Below are positions 10,908-24,771 of a stretch of DNA of 64,000 nt, piece after piece (within the stretch, counting starts at the first letter, position 1; every line of letters begins with the position of its first letter). The DNA comes from Caenorhabditis elegans. Its lineage: Eukaryota > Nematoda > Chromadorea > Rhabditida > Rhabditidae. Location of the stretch: NCBI RefSeq assembly GCF_000002985.6, contig NC_003283.11:10044001-10108000 (forward strand), in the 5' to 3' direction. Both the position numbers and the translations under genes were made by a program. Under the pieces are notes generated by a model that saw nothing but the letters and a program-made list of their open reading frames with translations, made no database searches and had not been told where the DNA came from.

Positions 10908-13900
10908 CTTCAGCTGGAAAATAAAATTGGTTCTACAATTTGAACAATTATTTCCATAGAAAAGTTGAATAATATCGAAAATAAAATAAATTATTGTCGA
11001 AAAAAATAAATGTTAAAATTCCAACACACTGAGTCTGCAAACACTTCGCAGTACGCAGACGTCGTATCTTACGACACGTGGGAAACCGTACCCGTTAATC
11101 AAATAGATTCAAGTCTACTTTAATTACAAATAATTTATTTAAAACAATTGTTTGAAAATAGCGCACAATGTTTTGAAAATCCAATATGAAATTTTACAAA
11201 TTAATATTAATCTTACATATATTCCAGAAAAATCAATGACTAGCAAGAACAAGTGGTCAGATGCTAGAGAACCGAACAAAACTAATAAAATTATCGTTTA
11301 TGAAAAGGGTCCTGAATTGGCACTAGCTCTGGCAGCACAACCGTTTTCTTTTCAGGCATTTATTTATTTTGGTGACGTCTTCTTTCCCCCTTCTAGCCCT
11401 GTTTTACCAATCGTTAGGAGTGCGCCACCCAAATTAGCAGAACCTGGTGGACCCAAATATTCAGGAGCACAACACTCGGCACTCTTCTGAAGACTCTTTA
11501 GTTTTCATTTGTTTTTTTTTCACTGCGGTTTTTGTTTTCTGTTGATTGTTTCCATTGAATTTAAAGGTAAAAGAATTTGAATGCGAATTCGGATTCAAAT
11601 AGAATTTCCACTGCTTTCTCCCATTCGAATACGTGTGTTGTAGTACGGAGAAAGCTTCAAGTTTGTCGTCGCTGCTTATTTTATTCTTCAAATATTTTCG
11701 CTTGATGTTCACTGTCAAAGTGTTCTTAACGTTAAGAAAAATACATATTAATGTTTAATGTTAGTTCAGGTAATTTAAAATTTAGTTTTCAATGTTGATT
11801 TGAGTGTTGGTTTCAATACTGTATTATGATCGTTTTGCCAACAAGAGAATTTGTTGGGCTAAATATAAATTGAACACAAAAAGCGTCTATATATCCTAAT
11901 ACAACACGACATTCATCACAATAACTACTAATTTCCTGAATTTTTTCTAGACACGTGACGCGTATTATTCACAATAATCGAAAGTTGTTTATTTCGCAAA
12001 TAAGGAAGATTGTATCTTCAGAGCAGCAAAACACATATAATCTGCAATTTGATACTTCTTGAAAGATTCCCTTATATGTATCATATTTGCAGTGTGAACT
12101 TCTGATCTTGAACTTTGATTATATTTGACTACAATGAAGTTTTAGGATAAATCAGATAATGTCAATTTGATATCTGAAAATTGTGGTAACCTCATCCTGG
12201 TGGATATGACTTGTAGTGAAAATCCTTCAGTGAAATAATTCATGAAGTCTTTGCGAAAATGATATTGCTACGGTTTTCAGATAGCAAGAAGATAGACACC
12301 CGTTAATTGTTTCTCTCTGAAAATCTGAGAATTGTGGCAATCCGTGTTTGTAATGTCTAACGTCACATCTTCAAAAATATGACATGCCAATACATCCAGA
12401 CGTTGAACAAATTAAGAAACGCCGTTTACTTTTGTTATAAAATTTCAAACATTGACAATCACACAACATGTGCTAAAATAGTTCTTCTCATTATATTTTT
12501 CTGACTTATTATCTATTCATCGAACGTTCGGGATCCAAAAAAAAACAATAAAAATATCATATGCAATGCATTTATGTATTCATTAATGTATCCTCAAAAG
12601 TTGGTAATAACAGTCAAAGACCATCTAGTTTCTTCAACGGTTTTTGATGTCTATCCGGAGCAAAAAGGCGCCCAGAAATTGGTTTGGACTACTGAAAGAA
12701 TATGAGCTTTCGGTTTTTTGAGAACTAGGTTTTCTCATTTTCTCATTTTCCTAGTTCAGGACGTCTGTAACAACTCATATGTGGGCGACCGTGCATATTT
12801 TAAACAACGTATAACAATATCAGCCGGTTCAGTTCAACCTGACCCATAAAACAACAGAAAAGTAGTTGCAACTTTATATAAACTCGAGAATTTTCGTTTT
12901 ATTTTTAGAGCTAGAAGTTGTTAAATAGAAATTTATTTTATTAATAATATTCATAAAAAATATTAATAAATATTTTCATTAAAAATAACACGCAACCTAT
13001 TAGAGTTAAAAAAACATCATTTTCCAATAAAAATTCCCATGTAAAATTTTCTCTTCCGCCGTTATTTCATTAATATTTCTACATCGTTTTTTTTCTGACA
13101 CCGGTGGTCCCTTTATTCTTTAATCCAATATTCCAATATTTTGTTCCCCTTTACAAGAAACTTTTCTACTACAATTTTTCTTCCGCATACCCGCTGGTCC
13201 TTCGTCTCATTCATATCAGATTATGGGTGGTTTGGTCTGCACGTTAAATACGTGAAGCCGGCACACCGAAAAATTCCCACGGGAAATTGTGAAGACACCT
13301 CAATATACCACACCACTTCCTTTTGAATGTGTATCAATGAACTTTTTGCCTTATATAGGAATCGTGATTCTTTTTCGGCATTTTGATTCCTTGAGATTAT
13401 GGTAGCTCGATGTTTCACGTGGTTTCTCAAATTTTCAAATTTTTTGGCACTGATTGAAATAGTGGTTTTTATTTGCTTACATTAACTGATAACTAATCCC
13501 AAAATATTTTACTAGTTTCGGAAGCATTCAGGTCTGTTTTTAATTTTTTCAATTCTCACGACTTCGTGCCATTTTTTATTCCAAATTTTTCTCATGAGCT
13601 ACAGACAATCAAGTCGAACTTCCTGCTTCATAATTTGCAGAACTCCTTGTTTCGTCGCCACCCTCTTCAAAGTTTATGAGTTGGTCCAAAGTTTCACTAA
13701 TCTGAGAAAATGAGCAAATTTTCATGTAAACATTCTCATGTTTGAATAGGCTAAATATAGTTTTCATTTCACTAATTGAAAAATACGGTAGAATTCTATA
13801 TTGAGGTGTTTGTCGTGAATAATCAGTTTTTCAAAGAATATTTCTGCTGTTTGATATGTTGTCAGCTGTTTGTAATACCACCGAAAAAATATTACTGATA

Positions 13901-16900
13901 TAATTATTCTAATGACTCTTGTTTTTTCTTGCAGAATAAAAATAAATTCCCATATGTATTCTTGAGAAAATATTATTTGGCATTCTGCAGATTCCAATAA
14001 AGGAAAAAAGCGCTACGTGATCCTTATTAAGTTTTTGTTGGTGGTCTCAACAAACATAGTTTGTTGAGTAATTGGAGATTGTGAACCAGTTGGTCCAAAA
14101 GTGGTATTTCTCATTGTCACATATTGTTTGATCCAGAAGTTACTAAATTTTGTGTTTTTTGTTATAAATTCTACAAAACAGCTACAACAACATAAATACG
14201 AGTCTTCGTGTAGTACCTCAAGTAGTGTCCATATTTTTTAACGTCTGAAAGCCTGGTAATGCGTGCTTCATATTCATATATCACATTTTTATAGCTTTAA
14301 TAGCCGAAAATTGTGAATTAAAATTGATTTCCTTGTTAGAATCGATCGAATTTTTTGTGGTCAAAAACTACTATTATTTTTCTGGTCTTGTTATTGGCTT
14401 CCAATGAGAAAAAAATAATTTTACATTCACCATTCGGGTCAAAAATACTTACAAAGCTGAACCTAGACAATTTAAGCTCATTTTTCAAAATAACAATGTC
14501 GAACAGAGCCACGATATTTGAAAAATTCATTTGTTCATTTGACACGCTATATTGAAAGCACATTTACATCAATTTTGAACAACAACAAAATAAAAATAAA
14601 ATTATCCTAGAGTCTTTGAAAAAAAACTACGTTTTTCATTTTATCATTGTAACTTTATCACGTTATTTTTCTGTACCACAGTACATATAGATTGGCAGAA
14701 TTTTGGCCCAGCAACTTTTTTTTCGGTTTTTCCGTCTTCTTTGATACAAAAATATTGCCAAGAGACAGTAAAACTAGCTTTTCAGTACTTATAAAGCTCT
14801 TCCCTATGTCCTCAAACAAAAGGCTTTACATTTATAAAATTAAGCTTTTGTGGTGACAACCCTGGTCAGGTCTGAATAATGATCCCAATTACTTTACAAT
14901 CTTATAATCATAGTTAGTTTGCCTAGTGTACTCATTTGTTAAGTTTACAATACTAAAAGGGCAAACATCAAAATAAATAGTTCGTTCGATGAAATTTTTT
15001 TTAAAGAACGCATATTCAGTAATTAAAATTTTCTTGGAATATTTATACCTACCGAAAACAAACCCAATCCTTATGGAATAACGGAAAAACCTGGAAACTT
15101 GCTCAATGATCTTCCTTTTTCTTCTTTTTTCATCAAAAAATCCTTCCATTTTAGCCTGTTTTTCGTTTTTCAGAGCCCCGTTCCTGTCTTATTATTCGTT
15201 TTTTCGTTTATTATTCGATTATTTAGGTCCATTTTTATGTGTATCCATCCTCACCCACCCAACACTATTAGTTGTCTTCTCCTACTTCATCATGTTTTAT
15301 AATAAATGATTTTAATAAAACAAATAGGGAGATTTGTTAAGAATACTTCATTGTTTTCACTTGATATCATATTAGTGCTACAAATTCACTTAATTTTGTA
15401 CCCAGTTGTACCTACTCATTGTTTGACTAAAATTTCTGGAATTTACGTGGTCAAAAGAAATGGAGCTGAAAATGAGAGAATGAAAAAAAAAAGAGAAAAT
15501 GTGGATAGTTAAATAAAAGGGCTGAAGAAGAAAACGTAGAGATAGAGGATAGAATGTCCATTTTTCAGAAAGTTTAGCTGAAAGGCAAAAACCCGATTAG
15601 TTTTTGTTTTGTAGTTGTCAATGTTTTTCTTTGGGTTTTAGTAAGGATTTTGTCGCCTTTTCTCAGTAAATCTCAATGTCAAAGAGTTTCCAAGTGTATT
15701 TTAAGCTCTAACTTATAGCTGTTTCTTCTGTCAATTTGTTTTGTAAGTTTTAGATCAAAATGTGACGTCTGAAATCATGACCATCTATGCGTAAAGAGCA
15801 TAATACATAAACTACCGCATATACTTTTGAAGGTTTTTAAGCTTGAAACTTTAATGCTTTAAAAAACAGCATTTCTAACTTATTTTTGGTACAAATATAC
15901 TCAAAATGGGTAAACGAAAAACATTTTACTGTATTATAACAGTTTGGTTTTTACATTATGATCTAAAATTTTGAAAACATCAAATTTTGCTCCGTTAGTA
16001 TTTTTGTGGAACTCTTGCCCGTAAATTGTGTTAAGCTTTACATGACCAGGCTTTAGTATGCTATATTTCTTCTTTTTAAATGAAAAAAGAAATTCAATAC
16101 TGAAGCCTCAGTGATAGGTGAAAACTAAAACTTTTTGTTTTTCTTACCCATCAATTGTCACCTGTTCCCGCTTTTCACACCCTCTACTTTTTTTTCGAGA
16201 AAGTGCTTTCGGGCGGTTTTGCAATAAAATAATCCGGTTTCTGTGAGCATGCCACCTGACACATTTTGAGGTGTTGTTGGGGTCTAATAAACTTGAGATA
16301 TTGGCAGAATTTCGTGATTTCTTTGAGTGATAAAATGAGAGAAGTCGGGAATTTTCTTCGTTGGGTTGAGAGATTGATTTTAGTCTGGTCGTTTCACTTT
16401 GCACTTTTTTTTAAAATTCGGTAATCTAAACTTTTCGAAAATATCGAAAAGCTCAATTTTTATTTTTGGAATTACTGAATTCATTCTGAAAATCAATGGT
16501 CCACCAAAAGCTTCAAACGCTGCCAAAATAATATAATGCTTGTAATTATTCCAAGAATCGTTTAGGTGCTACGTCTCAGTCTTGAGAACAAAACTTCCAG
16601 TTCTCAAAATAGAATTAACTCTCTAATATTTGACTGAACGACCACTTGACTTGTTGCAAAATGACAAACCTTGTGAAATATTCCCATGGGTACCGCACCC
16701 TTGGTGTGAAAGATGTTCCGGTACATCCTCACCCCAGCTTTTCCATAATTCTCAGGACTCCTATCCACTTGTTCTCCTCCAAAAATTTTGGAAAATTTTT
16801 GAATAGACCTGTCATTTCTGTCTGACATTGTCATAATTTCCTTTTTTTTTTGCAAAACATCTGTAATTGGGATACTAAATTCATGAAAATGACTAATAGC

Positions 16901-19900
16901 CTTTTTTCAGAATTGTTTACACTTTAGCGGTCGGAAATTCGATAGTTTTGTTTTCATTTTCTCATTGTTAGTGATCCTTGTTTATCCATTAGTATAAGTA
17001 AGATCAGTACGAGGTTTTCAAGAAACTGAACGACGGTGGCAGAAATAGAGCCTTTGAGTCTTGTTTTATGAGCCCGCACAAAAAGTTCTCGTGAGCCACC
17101 AAAAAAGGATTAAGTAAGCACATTTTCATGTTTTGATGGTTTCCTTCCGATTTTCTTGTTAGGTATGACTCTGTTTCCAATTTTCACTATTGTATTCCGT
17201 GAGAGTCTCACGGTGACTGATAACTGCTAATAGTAATTTACGTGATTTTTTTTAAAAATTTTAATGAAAGAGTAACAGTTCTAGGTGTATTGCTTAAATA
17301 GAAAGGCTCACGTTTATTAAAATAGAGTTAACAAAAAATTATCAAAAAACCCCTTTTAGCGGCTTGAAATTTTGAAAAATAATTTTGCCTCCTTTTAAAA
17401 CACCATTCAAAAGTAAAAAAAGACTCATTATAAAATATTATTCCGGTTCATTAAATTCAAATTTAGAAATTCAAATTTAAAGTTGGACCCTTTTTTTTTA
17501 AATTTATCATTTTCATGTTGAAAAATTAGGAAAATCAAGACAGGATGATATAAATAACGTTAAAACCTACTCTATATATTACTTTATGTAATGGAACACT
17601 TCAGAATTGATTTTTTCTTGGTAATTTAATTTTATTTGAAATGGGTTCAGGACAACTTAAAACGCATTGAAACTTTGACTAACTATGTGATTTCTGAATC
17701 ACATCTTGAATTCAAAGATCTATTAGATCTTACGTGACTATTCACTACATTGTTCTTCATTCTTTTAAGACCTTATTGTTAGCTCTCAGATCACATAAAA
17801 CCAAACCACACAATACGGTGTTCGTATTCTTTCACTGATACAGCCTTTCTTCTCGATGTCACTTCAAATCTTACTATTAGTCACTATATGACATGAATCT
17901 GGTGGGATGAGTGACAAGAGTTTTCTTGACGTGTGTCTCTGTGTGTGTGTTTTACTTTCGAATTTATCTTTCATCGTCCAACTTTTGATTTTATCCCATT
18001 TTGACACGTCATAGTATACGAGCCTTCTCAAGTTAAAAGTCACGTTTAACCTGAAACTTGTGGAGAGGTTAGAATGTTTATCATTTTGATCATGTTTTAG
18101 TTTCCTGTAGGAATGTTTTATACTCCAATGAAGCGAGACAATAAACTTGAAATTGTTCACAGTATAAGAAAAAATAATAAACATTTGTAAATTTGCTCAC
18201 TCCTTGTTTCTAAAATTGAGTAATCAAATTTTTTATTTAATTTTTTGTTAGGTAATTGAAATCGGGCAATACATTGAATTTCGAAAAGGTCAGACTACAC
18301 AGATTGACCCATTAATCACTTTTATTTGGGATTTCATTATTTTGAAAGCTTAAAATTAAGTTTTTATGGTGCAATTACTTTTTAGTGGGAGTTGTTAGTA
18401 CACATATAAAAACCAAACTTCCTTAATCAGAAATCCCATTCTCCAATACTCCGTAGGTGGCATTTTTGTTTAATTTACGTGTCTACCTTACTCATAAAAT
18501 GAGTATGCTTATTTCTATTTTTATACCAGAAAAATCAGAAATATATTCGCACCGGGTTCATAATGTTTTTTCAAGTGGAGTGGGTGTATCGAATGACAAC
18601 TTGTTATTTTAATTAGTTATGAATGTGGGTTCGTCCGGAAAGAAAGAGTAGACAAAAAATTATTCGCAGGAAATCAAGAATTAGTTTCAAACTTGAAAAA
18701 TAAAGAAATTAGAAAAAACGAATAATAACCAAAAAATTGCAGTATAAATTAGAAATTCTATGAGAGAATTGTCAAACGCAGAAATCAGATTTCTACTTCT
18801 TTCAATACTCCTAGCTATGTATAACTTTCTCCAAGTTATTAAAATATTTATTCAAGAATTCAAGAATTCAACTATTTCAGCTACTACGTATTAGAAGTAG
18901 CATTCTGAAAATTTTGAGATCCTTCCATCTCTAGATTGATAAGTGGAACGCATGACAGTCCTAATCGTAGATTGTGAGTTCCAGGTGTTTCTCGTGTTAT
19001 AAAATCTCGAGACTGTAATATATTTTTTGCAATACCACGCGTGTGATAAAATACCCATCCTTTCAGTAGCAATCTAAAAAACTGCCTGTCCGGCAATGCC
19101 TACTCATTCCTTGTCTCAGAGGTTCTTCTATTTATTTTCGAGTCCACCCTCGTAAAAATTACTCACTGCTATTTTCATATGGAAATTCGCAAGAAAATAA
19201 ACACATAAACTTCAATTAAAGTCTGGGTGGGTCGGACATGAGCGGGTCTAGAAAAATGCGGCAGTTTTCACCTAATTATTATAAAAAATTTTGGTTCCGG
19301 ATTTTGCTCGACCTTTCCGGCGTATAAAATGTGTGATATTCAAATTATAAATTATACGCAAAATATTCAAAAACAGACATCATGTCTGGCTTACCTTCTT
19401 ATGTTTCTGAGAACAAATTTCGAAGCCTTTATTTATGGAAGCATTTTGAACTAGGTGCTTTTTTTGTAAATCGAAGTTTGATCCATGTTTGAAGCAGAGT
19501 TATATGAAAATTGCATTCTCATAAAAATGTTATAAGACATAATCAACAATGCTTGGTTGTTAATAGGACTTTCCAGAAATATCCAAAAATGCCCATTACT
19601 TTGGCTGTTGATCACTTTTCTCTGCCTATTTTCGTTGTGGTAAAGTTTTCGCTTTGTATTCCATAATTTGCAAAATTTTCTTCGCCGCGGTATATGCATC
19701 CTTGTCACTGACTATTGCTTTTCCGAGTCATATGAATGAATTCTTGATTCACAAACCTTCAAGTCACGTCATTTTCAAGAAAAAACTCTATGCTTTCTGT
19801 TTTTTTTTTCCATTTTAAATTCCTGAAAAATGCAGAAGAATCACCTGTCTTTTTCACTGTATTTTTCCTCGAATTCTTATTCCACGTCACTTTTGGAAGC

Positions 19901-20573
19901 TGTCCACCACTTCCAAGCATTATTTGCAAGCAGAATCTATCTTGTTTTTCCCTAAGATTTTCAAAGTTTAAACTTACAATATCGAATTCTCTTCTTTTAT
20001 TGCAACTGCATATTAAAGTAAATAGTCACATATAGGGAGTTGTACTCACAGTAAACCTCTACCGTAATCACAAAATAGTGAAGATCAGAAATAAAATTCA
20101 CGTTTTAGAAACATTTTTGAAACAAGTGATCCAGACAAAATCTTTTGAAATATTCAAAAACCTTTGAAAAGTACACAAATGTCAAAATCTTGCGCTCCCT
20201 TCCAGTTCTCTTGCTGTCTTTGTTTTTGTTGGATGAATAACAAAAAACAATAGAACGTCGCTATCTTATTAATTAAAAATTGTTCTACTGGAATCAAATT
20301 TTCAGAAGAAAAAATCTGGTCACTCTTGAGAATGGAGGAGAATTTTTTGATTACGTTTGAAAACTAAATCAACAAGAAAACCAGTTCTGCTGGCATTTGT
20401 TTCTGGAAAAGTAAAAGGCAAATAGATTAATTTTGACAGTTTTCACTTTTGTTTTGGCTGGAAAAAAGAGTAAATAAATAAGGAAATGTAGTATAAAACG
20501 AAATAGAAATTTAGTTTATTTCATTAAAACTTTCTGAACTAATTCACCTAATTCACTCTAAGAACTCTGAAAA
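10908..20573. other. Gene-poor 9.7-kb region
   Basis: No gene model could be supported. The first few hundred bases are the yif-1 upstream region. The rest is AT-rich with homopolymer tracts. Open frames at 11152-11490, 16144-16404, 16604-16855, 18884-19096 and 19451-19708 lack partner exons, signal peptides or recognisable domains. No tRNA was recognised by eye. The end next to 20574 is probably the promoter of the Gly/Tyr-rich peptide gene. Confidence 0.5.
11075..11080. promoter_or_regulatory. CACGTG E-box in the yif-1 upstream region
   Basis: A palindromic CACGTG, read CCCACGTGTCG on the gene strand, lies about 170 bp upstream of the yif-1 start, with a GACGTC palindrome at 11058-11063. 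Both contain the ACGT core used by bZIP factors, including the ER-stress factor XBP-1. A role is inference only. Confidence 0.25.
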
Positions 20574-20858
20574 ATGAATGCCAAACTGTAAGTAGATCAA
20601 ATTCAATTTCCGATTATTGATTAGAACTTTTCCAGTTTAATCCTGATCTTTACCATTTTGACCATTACCTCTGGTCAGTATTACGGTGGCTACCCAACCG
20701 CTAGTGGTTACTACGGTAACGGAGTGTACGGCGGAGGGTATGGAAACGTTGGATATGGTGGATATGGGTATCCTGGTCAATATTATGGAGGATATGAATA
20801 TGGAAGTCCATATGGATATGTTGGAAAACGAAGCAGTGGATTCGGTCCCAAAAATTGA
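20574..20858 (+). CDS. Secreted Gly/Tyr-rich small peptide
   Basis: Two exons (20574-20587 and 20636-20858) with a typical 48-bp intron encode 78 residues. The first exon supplies MNAKL; the join gives a hydrophobic signal peptide (MNAKLLILIFTILTITSG). The rest is a Gly/Tyr repeat region (YGGYP, YGNVGYGGYGYPGQYYGG) with a basic end (GKRSSGFGPKN). It resembles the YGGW-type nlp/caenacin antimicrobial-like peptides and some cuticle or eggshell components but matches none that I can name. A GKR site near the C-terminus could allow proprotein cleavage or amidation. TATAAAA lies about 80 bp upstream of the ATG, and AATAAA follows the stop. Confidence 0.85.
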
Positions 20859-23086
20859 AAATTAACTCAATCTCCTTCTATTTTTCTCATGTTTTTTGCG
20901 GTATACGTTATTTAATTTTACACAAATAAATTTTAACTGTAAGCTTCATCAGAGCACAAAAATTTTTATTGAAAAAAAATTGGGGTTCCGTTTGAAAAAA
21001 AGACTAGTTGGGAATTTTGTCAGAAATGTTAAACTTTTTAAAAAGTAAAAAAAAAAAACAATAGTATATAGACGGTGACCTCATTAATATTAATGCCACT
21101 CTCAGAATTTGCTCTTCTCTAGTTTTTCCCAATTTGTTATGATAGGAACGCCCATTATAGCCAAAATTAATTTTTAGATTCTGCATCCTACTCCTTTGGA
21201 GTTTTTCGAATATTTATTTTTTTCACACTGCAACAACAAGAAAAAATGTTGCATAAGTTTTCCAAATCTACATCATCATTTTTTTTCCCGACGCTCTCTG
21301 CTAAATTTTCCATCGTGAATTATGTTTCAAACCAAATGGGAACATCATTTATTCATTTTGAATGACTCTTTTTTATTGAGGAAATGTGAAAAATCATTTG
21401 GTTTGACCGACTGAACAATGCGTCAATTGCACCTGAATTTTGATTCACAAGTTGGTTAAATGCCAGACTTTTTTTTGAAATGTCCTGTTATCAAGCAGCT
21501 GAAAAACGTCTTCCCGGAGTACTCTCTAAATTCCTAAAAATGGAGGTTTTCATCAAACATTTTAAATATAGACATTAATGCCATTTTTTAGGATTAAAAA
21601 GACAATTAATACCCAGTTTGAAAACTTTTTTATTCAAAGACGTTGCGCCTTTGATTTCTCGTCTCTAGAAATTTTCGAAAGTATAATTTGTCAAAAATTC
21701 ATAACTCTTTCGTCAACTACATTCTCACTTTCATTTCCTTAAATTATTCTGTCACGAATTTTCTTCATTTTTTGATCCAACTCATTCTCATTCTTGATCT
21801 TCTAACTTCATGATCCCACTGATCTGACCTATTTTCCCTATTTCCCAATCCCACATGTTTTTGATACAAACGTAATTTATTTCAATCTGTTCCATCTGGC
21901 TCTAAACGTTTCTAGGTTTCTATAAGAGATATTTCATTGTGACCGCGATCAAAATTCCTCACTTTTTTCAGTGCTTAGTTTTCGACGGAAATCTTATGCT
22001 TATCGGATTTTGTAACAACTATTCCAATAAATCTTTGAGATATAATCTTGTCATGATAGCTGACTATATTCCTCCCGCGCTTATTTAAAATAATTGCAGA
22101 TCCCTATTTAAATCAAATATTTTTATATATCTAAAAAGGAAACATTTTTTATTTCGAAGAAAAACTTCTCTAAAAACTGTTTGAAATGTTTTCTCGCGTC
22201 ACGATAATTTATTGAATTAATTTTATAGAATGCAGCCAATATCATTTTGGTTCATGAAACTGAAATCATCACCCGAAACTCAAATAATTTATGAAAACGG
22301 GGTTTTTCAAGACCACCTCCGTCATTTATGGTTACTTTTGAGGTTTGGGTGCCTCAGTTTTCAGAGTCAATTATTAAAATCACCTGTATCTATGATCATT
22401 AGCAAACCAAGTGGTGTTCATTTTATCGTTCCTTGTTTTTATTCAATCAAATGTCATACCTATACGGCAATCAAAAAAATGTATTGCTGAACACAATGTT
22501 TTTTAAAAGTAACCTTTACATGATCATTGTCGAGATTTCAAAAACTCCATAATTTCATTTAAAAATTTGAGTTTCTAACAACTTTCATAGAATAGTAAAG
22601 TGTGTTATGATCCCACCTTGCATATAAAACTTATTTCCTTCTTTGAATATTCCTGGAACTCCCGAATGCTTGTTTAAACTTTCAGCCGCTATGAAATCAC
22701 TTTTGCTTCCGCCACTACAGTATGATTTTGTTTTTACTTCTGCTTATACATCCTATGATTCCTGCTCATTATATTGACGAATGCTTTCCGGATCTCTTGA
22801 CATATGAACACTTTCTGCTTGACAGAAGTTTTGTAGGCGGGGCATAATGTTTTATGGATCACGATCCGATTTGAATCGGATTGACGTTTGCAAAAGTGAT
22901 AGATGTACAGAGCTTCATGGATTATGAAACTTCCATTTCATTCTGATCGTCTTATAATTTTTATCCAAATCTCTGATATCATCCAGTTCTCTGACGCCTA
23001 TTTTCAGGATTGTTTGAACTCAACTTACTTTAAAAGCACTTTGTTTTATCTATTTTCATCTAACTTCTCCACGTTTCAGATTCAAA
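20859..23086. other. Intergenic: upstream region of the peptide-receptor gene
   Basis: AT-rich DNA. An 18-bp near-palindrome lies at 22864-22881. TTTCAG ends at 23079, just before the receptor ATG, suggesting an SL trans-splice acceptor. The frame at 22230-22490 has no supporting splice context. Confidence 0.4.
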
Positions 23087-24771
23087 ATGAGTACGATTTC
23101 ACCAGATATTGTGACGAACTCTACAGAAGAAGTAGCAGAATGTTCACGAAATGAAACTTATGACTTTAATCGATACGCACTTATTGTATACGTTGGAACT
23201 CCGATTGCAGTTGCTGGAGTTATTTGCAATTGGATACTATTTGTGAGTTTTTGAATTTCATTTCATCAATGTTGTAATTTTCAAATTTTAGAGACTATTC
23301 ACCAAGTCAAAGTCGACGAAATCACCAGCCTTATACTTACTTCTTTTAGCAGTGCTAGGTGAGTATTTGAGAATATTTTTTCTACTAAATATTACTTTTT
23401 AAACTTTTCTATATTTTCAAATTTTCAGATCTTTTAATGGATCTCCTCTACATTCCCTTTTTCACAGTTGACGCATTAGCAATCTACCACAAAAATGAGT
23501 TTCTCTATCATATTTGGCATGATTATGCAATGTTTGTATTTGGACTGAGTAGGCTTGGTAAGAATAAAGATTAAAGTAGTCAAAAGAACGAAATAGCCTA
23601 TTTTCAGTCCAATTTGCATCAACTTACATAATTCTGTGTGCTACTATTGAGCGATTTATTGTGGTGGCCGAGATAAACTCACTCGATTTTTTAATCTCGT
23701 AAGTGAAATACTCAGTACCCATACTTTTTTTCAATTTTCTTTCTTTACGACTTCGAAGAGAGTCAAAACAGTTTCTCCGGTGAATAAGAATCCATTCTAA
23801 AAAATTGCGAGAAAAACTAGGAAAACCCCCTGCGGTGAAACTATTTGATTTAGTGCACCTTCCTCTATTTTGATATCAGTAAACTTTAGTTTTAAATGCC
23901 TATACTTTTTATATCCTAACCTTTTACTTTCAGGTCAACAGGCCGATTTGTCACTATTGGAATCACCTTCCTAGGTGTTGCAATTCTGAGGCTCCCAGCA
24001 TTTTTTGAGTATTTCATCACATACCGTCCCGATTGCCCTCTTTATGAAAACTACGACTATACACCCATTCTTGCCAGTTGGGAACATTATCAAATGTTCA
24101 ATTTTTATGTGATGACGGTTCTTCACATTTTCGTACCATTTGCTCTTCTACTGATGCTCAATATTTCCATTGTCGTTGTTACGAAAAGGAAATTGACTGG
24201 AATTGGATGGGCGGTCACAACATTTATTGATATGCCAAAAGTTAGTGAGATGATTCGAAAAGAGTCTATCAATTCAAACAAGAGGCGAAGAGATGAGCTA
24301 CGGTATGCTACATGGACAATGGTTTCAATTGCAACAACTTACCTTTGTTGTTCGTCTCTTTCCTTGTTTATAGGAATATTGGAAAATGTTTGGCCGGAAA
24401 ACACACTTCTTTTCCAGGAAGATGGATCGAGGTAAAATTATTGTTGAAATAAATGTTTTAAATTAAAACATTTCAGTACGAAATTTTACACTTTCGCATC
24501 AGACGCTGTCAGTATTTTGGTTGCAGTCAACTCACTTCTTCGAATTGTTGTGTACTCACTTTGCAGCCCCAATTTTAGGTAATTGTCCTATCATCACTAT
24601 GATATAAACATTATATTTTTCAGAAAACAATTAGTGAAAGAATATCCTTGTTTGAAATGTCTCACCTGTGGAAGTGACGGAGATGAAAAAGCGAAAAAAA
24701 TCAAGGAAGAGAAGAAACTATTTATTGGATATCAGAATTTGATAATGGGTGCCAGGGTGGATATGCTGTGA
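23087..24771 (+). CDS. Rhodopsin-class neuropeptide GPCR (FMRFamide/myosuppressin-receptor type)
   Basis: Seven exons (23087-23242, 23292-23358, 23429-23557, 23608-23698, 23934-24431, 24477-24578, 24624-24771) give 396 residues in one frame. The N-terminus carries NST and NET glycosylation sequons. TM2 reads SPALYLLLLAVLDLLMDLLY; the DRY position is ERF in CATIERFIVV; TM7 ends in NSLLRIVVYSLCSPNFR, a divergent NPxxY. A Cys-containing tail (CLKCLTCGSDG) follows. This pattern fits the FMRFamide/DMSR-like peptide receptors expanded in nematodes; the ligand cannot be told. It should act at the plasma membrane of neurons or their targets. Confidence 0.85.

Noticed and set aside
11152-11490. 112-codon plus-strand frame near yif-1
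   Set aside because: No signal, domain or partner exon.
16144-16855. Two minus-strand frames that could be exons
   Set aside because: No start exon, joining phase or domain could be found; kept only as a question about the gene-poor region.
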